Assembly: GCA_963678705.1 (NCBI GenBank)
Contig: OY783221.1
Coordinates: 4,526,001-4,590,000, forward strand
Reading direction: 5' to 3'
DNA from: Panorpa germanica
Lineage: Eukaryota > Arthropoda > Insecta > Mecoptera > Panorpidae
Length of the DNA stretch: 64,000 bases
Position numbers and translations under genes: made by a program. This document shows positions 37,189 through 47,966 of the stretch, in pieces (the first letter of the stretch is position 1; each line of letters begins with the position of its first letter). The notes under the pieces were generated by a model that searched no databases, had not been told where the DNA came from, and worked only from the letters and a program-made list of their open reading frames with translations.

Positions 37189-37807
37189 CAAACATCACTG
37201 AATGAATGATTCTTTGTACATCGCTATGCCTAGCTTGCAGTCACACAGTCGGACAGAAATTAGTTACATTTCTGGGTTCTTTTCCACTACAGTTAAAAGT
37301 GAGGAAAGAAACATTCTTAAATTCTACTGAATTCTACTGAAGTTTGGACGATGCTATAATCAACGTTATTCCAGCTTGGGCATTTACGTTTTAAGCTCAA
37401 TTATGCTAGCTTTATTGGCATATTTTACTAAAAAAAATAACCAAACTTATTAAGCTACAAAATAGTAAACTTCTCACTGAATTCAAAGGACTACCACTAC
37501 ACTACATTACTAATTTAAAGCGCTCTAGGTGACGTAACTCTCAATTTATTTACTTATTAACGCACAAACATATAACTTAAATAATAACATATTATTACTC
37601 GAATTTAAGGCTCTGTGTAATATAATTTAATTATTAAAACATGACAACGCACAAGGTGGAAGTCAGTGGCGTAACAACGAGGAGATATTTCTATGCACAC
37701 TACGTGTAGTATAGATAGGCATAATTGTTAGTGTTGTCTATGTGTGTTCAGCATTTGTAACTGGTGTTTTCTTAATAAAATAAAACTATCACCTGTTAGT
37801 TACTTAC

Positions 37808-37835
37808 GGCACTGGCAAAACTTAAGATTCAACAT
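37808..37835 (-). other. Candidate 28-nt microexon, minus strand
   Basis: A strong polypyrimidine acceptor, CTTTTATTCCTCTGTTTAG, is followed by 28 bases beginning with ATG and ending before GTAAGTAACT. The frame reads MLNLKFCQC. It lies just outside the BEL/Pao element. It may be a small exon or coincidence. Confidence 0.25.
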
Positions 37836-38517
37836 CTAAACAGAGGAATAAAAGTATACGAAGAATAAGAAATGGAATGAATACAAAACGTGGAAAGTAA
37901 ACTGTATAGAACGAACCATCTATCATACAGAGTGACATTGTGGAAACACTGTTATTATTTTTACACGATTAAATGCATATGTATTAGATAAAGTTATACT
38001 AGACATAATGAGTACGATATTATATGTTAATTAGTTAGATAATAATTATGCTGTCTTTGTATTTTGATATTTAATTTTAACATAGTAATTAATAGTTATC
38101 CTGTAGTAATAAGATTCCAGGTCTTCATCTGTTCTGTTGCACGGGATTTAGTAGTAGAAGCTGTATCTGACTATTGTTTATGTGTATAGAAATAAATATT
38201 GATTCGATTCAGAGATAAGAGAGTTGTATTATTAAATAAAGAAATATGTCAATAATAAAATATTGTGGGAATTGTCTCAAAAGTGAGAAGCCATTGCACC
38301 CTTGTGTAATTAGATAAACAATACAGTGTATTATGTACTTAAATTGGAGGTATGGGTTATCTTTAAGGACCAAAGTAGGAACACGTGTGGATCTAAAAAT
38401 TTTAATTATGCCTGTATGTGTAAGAATATGAACAATATAACAATTACAGTCCCAAGTTGAAAATCGTCTTGCCACAACCGAAGGTTCACTATTTTATTGT
38501 CATGTTTACAATATTGT

Positions 38518-38602
38518 CATGTAGAAGTTGTCTTGAAATGCAAGGTTCATTCTTCCTAGCTTGCCATAAATTAATTCCTAGTTTTCATTTCTACCTGAGG
38601 TA
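38518..38602 (+). repeat. Short palindromic repeat family, copy D
   Basis: It begins CATGTAGAAGTTGTCTTG, passes through GCAAGGTTCATTCTTCCTAG and ends CATTTCTACCTGAGG. This is the most complete forward copy and defines both arms. A further partial echo (CTTGCCACAACCGAAGGTTC) lies just upstream near 38468. Confidence 0.5.
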
Positions 38603-39745
38603 TAGTCTTAAGACTTTGTTTTAGACCAATATTCAGTACTATTTTTATGGTCATTTCTGTAGTTTTCAAATTTTTATTTTGAACAATAATATATTTTTTT
38701 CAATGTATCATTTAAATTTACCAATATTTAAATACATCCTTTATCTAATCTAAAAAAATTATTGAAATAATGGTTTATTTTGAACAATATACAACAACGA
38801 AATTCCTATATTTTATTGAAAAAATATTTAGTTTTGTATGAGTAGGTTTAAAACTCATTTTACGACTTGACAGGATTGCTTTGCTCACCCCGCTGCCTTT
38901 CAGCAGAAACTATTTTGGATCCTAAGCTAATAAACAATTTACAGTCGACATATTCAATTATATAACTGTTCAAATTATATAAAATAACTATTATCTTGTA
39001 AATAAGACCTATTTCTTCTAAATAGGTAGCAATATTTAGGACAAACTATATATAAACTTGCACAAAAATGGTACAATTGTACATTAAACTAACAACTGAT
39101 TTCTGATAGTACAAAAATATGACCAATCTCGTGTGTAACCTCATTTTAAAATTCGGTTCATACTGGTACTTCGCTCTAATATCGTATTCATACAACAATG
39201 TACGTATATGGAACGCAAAGGCAAACGCAAAACACTCATGAATATGTTTGTTTTACTTAAATAACATTGCGCATATTTCTAACATAAGACGTTATCGGGA
39301 ATACATTAACCCACTTCCGAATGATCCCAATAACACACCACACATTTGCAAACTGATTTCACTAAATAAATTATGTTATCTATCGTCGTCGCTGGCTTTG
39401 ATTTGTAAAAAATAATCAATTTGTAGTCGAAGTAACGATTAAGATAATATTTCTACTTTTTTTTACTGTTTTTTACGTATTGACAAATTCAATGGTTATC
39501 ATTATTACTCTAAGAACTCTTTTTATAAAAAAAGGATTGACTTTGTAATTATATTATTCATCGACAAAAATTTGCATGAAAGTACAGTCATTGCCAAACT
39601 TAAGGACGAACACGAATACGAATGTTTTCGCTTCTAGAGTGAAATGTTTGCTGTGTGAGCTTGTGTGCGTATATTTGCATTAGATATTCGTACACAAATA
39701 CGAACGTGGGGTTCCAACGGTACCAAATATTATGTGCTTTGCACT

Positions 39746-39830
39746 TCTCAGGTAAAACATGATCTTGCAATGCAAGGTTCACACTTACTAGCTTTCCATT
39801 AAGTAATTTCAAGGTTTATTCTCGATATGG
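39746..39830 (+). repeat. Short palindromic repeat family, copy E
   Basis: It starts CTCAGGTAAAACATGA, continues CTTGCAATGCAAGGTTCA and then TACTAGCTTTCC, in the same order as copy D. The right arm is eroded (TTTATTCTCGATATGG). Confidence 0.5.
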
Positions 39831-40499
39831 CAATGAAAAACTATTAGACTTCTGGAAATGTTTAATAATGGGCTTGTGTCCTATGTCTTAATTCCCTAAA
39901 CTCTTAACTCCTTATATGTTAGGAGATATTACCAATTTAAAAAGTCATTTTGTCTCTTTAATTATTAAAGGGATTCAACGTTGTACACATTTCAAGTGCA
40001 TGTGACATCACAATCCTTGTGTAAGGTTACCAACCTTACAAATCATAAATCTCTGCTATATGTATTTATATATCAAAATATCAAATATTATTTACAGCTA
40101 TTTCAGGGAACAATCAAATTTCAATATTATGTCCGCCTTAGCAGGATTAAATAAAATAAAAACTTATTATTCTTTGATTTGACTGAATTATTTGACAACC
40201 AGCAGCTACAGAACATTACCACAGCACTGACCTACTCAACAAATAACTGACGTTAAAATGCATTTCACGTCATACAAATATGGCCGACCATTTCTAGCGC
40301 TAAAACTATAATTCAAACTTTTAATTCCTATATCTCCGTCAATATTTAGATATTTAATAAAATAGACACGCCAATACACATTTATTAACATCAATTTCAA
40401 TCAACAATTTAAAAATCGACCACTAAAAAATGAGGACACAAGCCCATTAATTACTATATTCATATGAGTATGTAATAATAATAGTTAGAGGTAGACAGT

Positions 40500-40740
40500 A
40501 TAGTACTAGTTGCAACTGCAAGTTAAATTTTGTGATTATCAACCTAGTGCTGCCGCCACACGGCAATTCGTCGTGTTAAATGTGCGGGTGGAGAGGAGAG
40601 TCAACACACAGCGCGAGTTGCTACTTGATCGCAGTCGAAAAGACTTCAAACCATTCGTACTTCAGCGGCCGAGCAGGCAGCTTCTTGGGTATAAAGCTAC
40701 AGCGAGTTATATTCGTTCCGAGGTAGACGTAAAGACGACG
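40500..40740 (+). promoter_or_regulatory. Candidate core promoter with TATAAA box
   Basis: This stretch is clearly GC-richer and CpG-richer than its surroundings. GGGTATAAAGC places a TATA box at 40690-40695, so transcription should start around 40715-40722 (ATTCGTTCCGAGG). TAGACGT at about 40724-40730 resembles a downstream promoter element, though its spacing to the TATA-based start is not right. It lies about 1 kb upstream of a well-formed first coding exon. The initiator match is weak. The overlapping open frame 40510-40746 is a composition effect, not a gene. Confidence 0.55.
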
Positions 40741-41731
40741 TTATAAGCGCTATACAACTTGTTTCTTATAAATATAAAGTGTACATCAAAAACAATTTCA
40801 AAAAAGAAAATTTCTTTAAAATATAATTATATAATTAATTATTGATAAAGTGATTGATTTAAAAAAAAAAAAACAAATATATTTATTTGAAGAAACATAT
40901 TTTTTTCAAAGTTAATAATAGTCTTTTAATAAAATTATTTAAAAAAATAATAATATTAAGAAAGAATAAAATAAAAAAGTGTATTTTATTGCATTTATTC
41001 AAACTGTTTTCATTTTCTAAGTGTCAGAATCTGTTTGACGTGAACGTCAGTTTGCGCATGTGTGCGTGAGCTGTTTGTCGGATTAGAGTTGGTGGGGATT
41101 CAAGTGTGTGAGACGCAAAGAGGGGGTGAACAGCTGACAGCAGTAGTATAGGCACTACTAATGCTTTGAAACATCAGTCGTATGACTGACATCGTAAGAG
41201 AAGCAGCTTAGAAATATACTAAATATCAAATTGGATTCGAGATATACATGTTATATATTCTGAGATGAAATTAAAAGATATTTATGGATTATCAAAAGTG
41301 ATTATATTTTAAAAAAACAAATACGTGATTTAATTTTAAGATATTTTGTGTAAATACTATAATCAACTATTTAATAGTTGAATAATATTACATTATTTTT
41401 TTAAGTTTTTCAAATTTTATTTTCATCAAACAGTTTCTAAGAAACTTTTGTCTGTGTGTCTGTGATTTTAATCGAAAGGTGATTTTTGTTATAAATAAGC
41501 AATATTTAAGAAATTCTAAAATTACCGACATCACAAGTAGTGATAAACTGAAAAATTATTTAATCAAAAATCTGCATTTAATAATAAGTCAATTTTTTAA
41601 TTAATAATTATTTATATCAATATAATCAGTAGGAACTACTGATATCATATTTATGTGAATTGTTTAAAATATTAAATATAGAGTGAAAGTGTTGTCGAGA
41701 TTTTTTTTGGAAATTTATAATTATTATTAAA
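40715..41731 (+). other. Presumed 5' untranslated leader (possibly with an intron)
   Basis: About 1 kb lies between the predicted start site and the ATG. The first 400 bases contain GC-richer patches (for example 41030-41150); 41200-41730 is very AT-rich. It holds many upstream ATGs, so part of it may be an intron, but I see no convincing donor/acceptor pair. The strongly AT-rich ORF at 40887-41069 is not credible as a gene. Confidence 0.4.
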
Positions 41732-41854
41732 ATGGTGCCCCAACAATTGCAAGATTCTGGACGTTCTGATAGCCCAACATCTAGCGGATTGCCGATGTTT
41801 GGTTCCCAACTTGTCGACAAGAATTCTTCAACTCCATATACTGATGCCACTCAG
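41732..41854 (+). CDS. First coding exon of an unidentified regulator; SoxC-type factor possible
   Basis: ATG follows TTATTAAA, a good insect start context. The exon runs 123 bases, exactly 41 codons, and ends CAG|GTGAGT, a near-perfect donor in phase 0. Reading past the donor gives only Lys/Phe/Asn-rich intron-like codons. The peptide begins MVPQQLQDSGRSDSPTSSG and ends STPYTDATQ. It is Ser/Pro/Gln-rich, with no signal peptide or membrane segment, as in the disordered N-terminus of a transcription or RNA-binding regulator. From memory, SoxC proteins start MVQQ-like, and PYTDATQ recalls residues just before the HMG box of insect Sox14. That is a weak, unverified link, and no HMG box lies in the window. 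The next constitutive exon must be beyond 64000. The promoter at 40690 and the long following intron fit a developmental gene. Confidence 0.7.
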
Positions 41855-42812
41855 GTGAGTGATAAAAAGAATACAATTTTTTTTTACAAATTTCAAAAAA
41901 AACCAAAAAATACAGTGATTTTAAATTTAAGTGCTTTTTTGTGTTAGTTTTTTTTTGCTAAATGTGTTGTTTTTTTTTTATAAGACAGAAAAATTAGGCT
42001 ATGGAGAAATTAAAAAAATATTTATCAGTCTGATATAGTTATCTCAAAATATATTCACGCGACTTTATTGTGCTGATTCAGAATTATTATCATAATAAAA
42101 TAATTAGAAAAATAAAAACAGCATGTGTACTTGCAGCATATATTATTCATACATACTTCATCGTTAATAATGAAATAATTATTTATAATTATTACGAAAA
42201 ATATATAATCTACCAAATAATGTAAACTACAATTATTAAAAATACCAAAGTTATGGTCAATAATTTTTTTAATAATTCTTGTAATTTGTAACTAAACGAA
42301 TAAATTTAAAAATATAAAACAAAGTATTTTTTACTATACATTTTATATATGTATTTAATACGTAGATATATTATTGCAACACAGAATTGAATTAATTAAA
42401 TTAATATTGTATAGATTTTCAACATAAAATATACATTTTCGAGGTTATTTTTATTAGAAATATTGTAATTTGTAATATAAAACTCTCACTAATATAATAT
42501 ACTACTTTTAAGTAACATATAATATATCTATGTATATATAAGTATAAAATAATTTGTTCAATATAAGTGAAACTTAATATGAAAAACCTATTCAATTTGA
42601 ATTGGTTATATTTAGAGCATAGCAGTTGCGGATACATAGTTTTTTTTGTAATAAAATTTATATTTTATATAGAGTTTACTTTGAAATTGCAATTACGCTT
42701 TACTGATTTATTGTCTGTTAGTTTATTATTTTTACCATATAAATTTTATACTCTGTATATTAATAGGAAAATACGTTTTGCACTAAATAGAAAAATTGTA
42801 GCAATTATATAT

Positions 42813-42815
<3 letters not shown>

Positions 42816-42845
<30 letters not shown>
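42816..42845. repeat. TA microsatellite, short
   Basis: About 30 bases of alternating TA within the presumed first intron. A similar 22-base run lies at 61841-61862. Confidence 0.9.
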
Positions 42846-42849
<4 letters not shown>

Positions 42850-45644
42850 TTATATCGTTATCAAATTATTTTAAATATTTTCTTGCTCATGTTCTAGATT
42901 AGTTATTTATATTTTTAAAACATTAACATTATAGATTACGTATGTATATATTTTGTTAAGTTAGCGTTAGCAATTTGTGCAATCAAAATTGTGCATTAAA
43001 TATATTTTCCACAAGTTCAAATTTTTTAAAGATTATAAATAATTTAGATGCTTCTGTTATTCATTTGAACTGTGTTAAAAAAAAATAATGATTATTTTTA
43101 GCTTTAGAAGAAATGTTCTTCCGGAATAATAATTTGTCACAAAAAGTTAAATATCAAAATAAATTTATGTTTAATAATTAACGTAACTGTTAAAGGTGCG
43201 TTAATGTCGTTACTTATGGTATTCAAACTGCTACTGGTTTTAGAAAAATACATTTAAGATTTTAAATTACGTTCACAACCATATACATCTTCTATAAAAA
43301 CTTGATTATATCTTAATAGATAACTGGTCTTCAGGTGAATCTTCTTTTTATTTAAAATAATTTGACAAAAGTGACATCACTCTATCAAGATAGTTGCTTA
43401 TATAATACTATAATTACATATATTATTAAAATGGAAAACTTTTAATGTAAAAAAAGGTTTTATATGTATTTATTTGTATATATATGGCTTCATATATATG
43501 GTAGAAGGTGTAATAATATTACTTGAATGTAATATTCGAGTACAATGTATTTTCACGGACAGGACAGGACAGTCGGACAGATAGTAACTATTTGACATTG
43601 AAAGCCTTTAGTTCAGTAACCTCGGCAGTAATGTTTGGATATATCTAGTGAACTTGAAATAAAAAAATAGAATGTTTATTCTGTCGATAAATATGAAATA
43701 TATAATACATAGGCACATAGTATTATATACATTACATATGTATATATGTACGTGTATATTTCTTAGAATGACGTATATGATCATTATAGATATAACGTAA
43801 ACATACACATGCATGTAGTATCTCACGTATACATGTACAGGATCTCTAACAGACACACACACAGTCATTCGGACGTGATATATTACTGGTTATTACTTTT
43901 AAGCCAATATATTATATCATTAAAATTGGCATATTTTAGATTGATTTTTTGATGAATAAAAAACAACATTTTATATAACTTAGTAACATATAGATACAGA
44001 CTTTTTCTTCTTTTTCCTTTTTAAATTTTTCCGTTATATTAAGAATATTAATTTTCGTTAGTGAATTCCAAATGAAGGTTGTTTTTTTCATTTTAATTAC
44101 TCAGATAATGTTGATTGAGATTTTTGTTAGGTAGAAGTATATTTTGATTAATAATTTTATTTGTAGTTTCAAGCTAAGTTGATATATATCACGATGTACT
44201 ATGTAAACATAATTATGTTTATTTTATATAACTAACAAAACCATTCTCGTAAAATTTTCGTCTTGTTTAGACAATAAAAACCTTGCTGTATTACATAGGA
44301 AATTAATAAATTGCAAAAACTACACATTATTTACTTAATGTTACAGTAAACATTATGTAAATGATATGTTAATTACAATAAAAGTTACAGAAATAATGTG
44401 TAAATTATTGGTAAGTTTTGTAACGTAAAGTTTTATGTTTATTATCAAGTAATTCAAATAATTGGTTATAAATACTTCCTCAAACTTATATATTCTTTCT
44501 GTGAAATATATTTAATTCAGATCTTCGAAAAGGTCATAAAATTATAAGAATTTTTTAACAATAAAAGTATGTTTATAACAAATCGACGGGTTAGTCACAG
44601 AGATAACAAATTTAAAGGCGTAGTATTACGTTTAGGAACGCAACAAATCCAGTTTCAAAAAGCAGTGACAACAAGTTTTTTGAATTACGTGTTTGTCCTT
44701 CGTAGTCCTTATCGCAAATAAGTGTGTATTATCATTTAATCTATTCCTTATTTAGTAAGTTTGGCTTGTGTTCGAAATTACAACTATTGTGCAATTGAGA
44801 TCATATATTTATATACGAGTATTTTAAATCGTTAATATAATAAAAATTTAATATCAAACTATAAGAAAAATTCTCCGTAACATTTAAAAAAAATGTTTCC
44901 TGTAGCTACAACTAGTGACCATGTTTATAAAATTCAGCTTAGAAACAGTTTTTTTTGTATACTACGTGAACAATATATACATGTTGAAGTACATGTATGT
45001 AACACGTAATTCAACCCATACATTCAAAGTAAATATACTGTATTTCATATACGTATGTATTTAACATTATTCTAGGAGCTGTAATGCTTACGTAATGTAA
45101 GAAAACGAATCGCCAATCAGTCTGCAAGAACAACATGTTTATTTTTATCTAAATTATTTTTTAATCTCTTTATCTGTAGCTTTGGTGTTATCAGCCAATA
45201 TCAGACACGGCCATGCTTTACATTTTTACAAGTATTTTAATGTATATACTAACATCTGTGTAATATATACATAGAAGTATGAATATATTTTAGCTACTAT
45301 TTTTAATCATATGTTTTCTATATACTTACATAAGTATTTTTTTCTAAAACATTTCTTTAATTTGATACATATGTAATTACGTTTTAATTTGTTTTTTTTC
45401 TGAGTATTTGAAAATATAATTGGTTGAATTAAAAAGCAATTTCATTTAATTAAATCATAAATGTTAAGATATACTTTAATGAAATTGTTAGTTTTATTCC
45501 GTAAAAAATTATATATTATTTGTTCAATTTTATTAGAATATAAAATATCGGTATATTTTACTGTTGCAGACCCGTCATTTGTAGCTAGTTATTTAGTGAA
45601 AGTATTGTATACAGCTGTACATTTTCTATGAAGAAACACACAAG

Positions 45645-45810
45645 TAGCCCTTTGGTTGGCCGCGGTAGTTAGGTCGTAGACTCTTAACACTCAACTATGC
45701 TTCGGGTAAGGTTACGATTCCCGGAGAGAAAATAAATTTATTAACGCGAGTTATAAATTAGCCGTTGAAATCGCAGTAATATAATAAAAAAAGAAATAAA
45801 ATACACAAGT
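45645..45810 (+). mobile_element. tRNA-derived SINE candidate
   Basis: TTGGTTGGCCGCGGTAGTTA resembles a tRNA D-arm/A-box region, and GGTTACGATTCCCGG, 45 bases on, resembles a T-arm/B-box with one extra base. The acceptor stem does not pair, so it is not a working tRNA. An AT-rich tail follows (AATAATATAATAAAAAAAG). The best reading is an eroded SINE head; a chance match is possible. Confidence 0.33.
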
Positions 45811-46031
45811 TGTGATAGAATCATCGTCGGCTAACCTACTAATAGAAGCGTAAAAATAAGACTTGTAGTAAATTTTACTATATGATGTAAAAGATATGAA
45901 AGTAATTAGGAATAATTAAAAAGTTTATAATGAAATATACTTTTAATTGCGATTTAATTCTCTTGAATATGATATCTTAATAATTGTCATATTTTAGAAA
46001 GTTAATTATTTAAGATCGTTTTCGTGTGTTG

Positions 46032-46140
46032 TTTTAAGCTTGCTAGCTAGCAACAGGCTAATTCCATTCTACTTCTCACATTGTAACGCCGTGTCCTAGC
46101 TTCATACAAGCTAATTCAAGCGTTACATTTCTACCTGAAT
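46032..46140 (+). repeat. Short palindromic repeat family, copy F
   Basis: It contains CTTGCTAGCTAGCAACAGG, then a second core TAGCTT-CATAC-AAGCTA that is a perfect hairpin, and ends CATTTCTACCTGAA. It looks like two cores sharing one right arm. It lies inside the presumed first intron of the gene starting at 41732. Confidence 0.5.
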
Positions 46141-47900
46141 ATAAGATATGGAAATTAAGGCTTTTGTTTAATTGAATAGCTACAATTTTTTACCACAGTA
46201 AAAACAGTTTACTTCTCAGATATAGATTTATACATAATAGGAATATTACTTGCAATGATTTAAGAAAATAAATCAAGATTTATACATGAACATTTAAGTA
46301 AAATATAATTGAGATCTCCAACAATTATATAGATATTTATTTCTGGTTCTTATAAACTCCTAGCTTGTATATAAGGTTAAGTATGCACATAATTAATTAG
46401 TTTCATCTGTTTTATTCAAGTTACACGCAGAGCCGCAGCAAGAGGTTGTTGCCTTGCTCTCAACTGGGTGATTTTCATAAAAACATAAATAGCAAACATT
46501 TAGATCATTGATATGTTGTTTTAAATTACTTTTAACAAAATCAGCAACTCATTAAATATAATTATTGTAAAGTGGGTATCAATTAAAAATACATTTAAGC
46601 AGTTGTAATACTGCTCGCTCGCTCACTTTGCTCACATCACGTAACACTAGAAGTTAGCTTCTAGTGTTTAAAATATTCAATGTTATTTTTTAAGTTTTTG
46701 TAATGCATGCATTTTTTTTTTTAATTATCTAAAAAAAAAAATCGATTAAATAAACACTTGGTATTCGTTTAATAAAAGTTTTTTTTTTTGCACAGATGGT
46801 TAGGATTTATTTTTATCGGTTAATTGTTAAATATTTAACAGTTTTTTTTTTACAACTTAAGCTTATGACCCTGCCGTATGTGTTAGTCATGTGGAAAAAC
46901 GACGATAGCTTAGTTCAATTTATTGTACGTGTATACAACTACTTACGCTCAATGTAAATATTACATAAGTATTATGTTAGTTGTATACTGAATTTTAAAA
47001 AGTAAAAAGTAAAAAACTTCTTAAGAAAATCTTTTCAAGATTACAAAACATGAGTGTACCATTAATGATCTATTATCAGAAAAATACATTTTAGGCAACA
47101 TTAAAACATTTTAGATAATATATTAGTACATTTTGGTTTAAGCAAAATTTAAACAGTATTTTAGGTAATATAATATTTGAATGTGTAGCGCAAAAATTAT
47201 TATGAAAAGAAATATAACCAATTTTAAGTTAGGCTTGCTTTATTATTTATTTTTTCAATAATACGTAAACTTTTTGTTTATTTGTGTAGAATTCGGCTCT
47301 GTCTTTGCGAATAAATTCCAATTAACATACTGTATTCACAGTAGAAGACATTTCGCTTCAAAATATAATATATGTAAGTGAAAATAAAATGACATCAAAC
47401 GCTCTATTTTTCCTTTGATTTTTTCACATTTATTTTCACAGTCTAGTGTCTAGACTAGACAATATAGAGAGTCATGTAGAATTCTCTAGAATTTCTTACT
47501 ATTTTCTTCTTTCACAGTTCACACAAATAATATAATAACACATATCGTTTTATGTATGGGTATATAATAAGACAGTATAGCTCACTACTAGAAAACAGTG
47601 CGAAAATACCTAATTCACTTCTAGCTATTTACTTGACTTTTATCCTTATTCTTCCTATCGTATATTATATCCTTGCATCCTTGTCTTACAGACTTCTTTG
47701 AAACGTTTCGTGAAATTTTATTATTAGGTTACTACATACTTTAGTTTTACTTTTAGTATTTGTTTTTTCAAAAATCATTTTACTTATGTCTTGTGAAAGC
47801 TAGAATATCTTTTAGAACGATGGACTGTTTTGTTTGGCAGCAGTGTTGTTCTTATACCTGAGACAACGTACTTATTCATGAACCACTTACTAAATTACAG

Positions 47901-47966
47901 GAACAGCTCAATTCCAATAACAAAAACTTGCAAGCTGCACATCATCATTACTCAATTAAAATATAA
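47901..47966 (+). CDS. Candidate alternative last exon in frame with exon 1
   Basis: The acceptor CTTACTAAATTACAG, with a good branch-point-like CTTACTAAA, ends at 47900. In phase 0, matching the exon-1 donor, the sequence encodes EQLNSNNKNLQAAHHHYSIKI and then TAA, 21 residues. The Asn/Gln/His-rich content resembles low-complexity parts of insect regulators and is GC-richer than its neighbours. If used, it would give a truncated protein of 62 residues. It could be a chance match; no cDNA evidence is available here. Confidence 0.3.
   Translation, partial: EQLNSNNKNLQAAHHHYSIKI

Larger units (their letters stand above)
37189..40499. other. Spacer between the BEL/Pao element and the promoter
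   Basis: Holds two palindromic repeat copies and the minus-strand microexon candidate. A pyrimidine-rich acceptor with tandem CAGCAG occurs near 38910 (CCCCGCTGCCTTTCAG) but is followed by only a few open codons. Frames 38209-38475 and 39600-39812 are not supported. Confidence 0.45.
41855..47900 (+). other. First intron, proximal part
   Basis: This AT-rich sequence starts with the GTGAGT donor. It contains a TA tract (42816-42845), a palindromic repeat copy (46032-46140), a tRNA-like SINE candidate (45645-45810) and many TATGTATA-type simple stretches. Open frames at 42419-42815, 43608-43868 and similar are AT-driven and have no recognisable domains. A possible acceptor at 45570 (ACTGTTGCAG) leads within five codons to a stop, so I do not call an exon there. 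Confidence 0.5.

Noticed and set aside
45571..45590. Possible second exon of the gene after ACTGTTGCAG
   Set aside because: In the frame set by exon 1 it encodes four residues then a stop; no other support.
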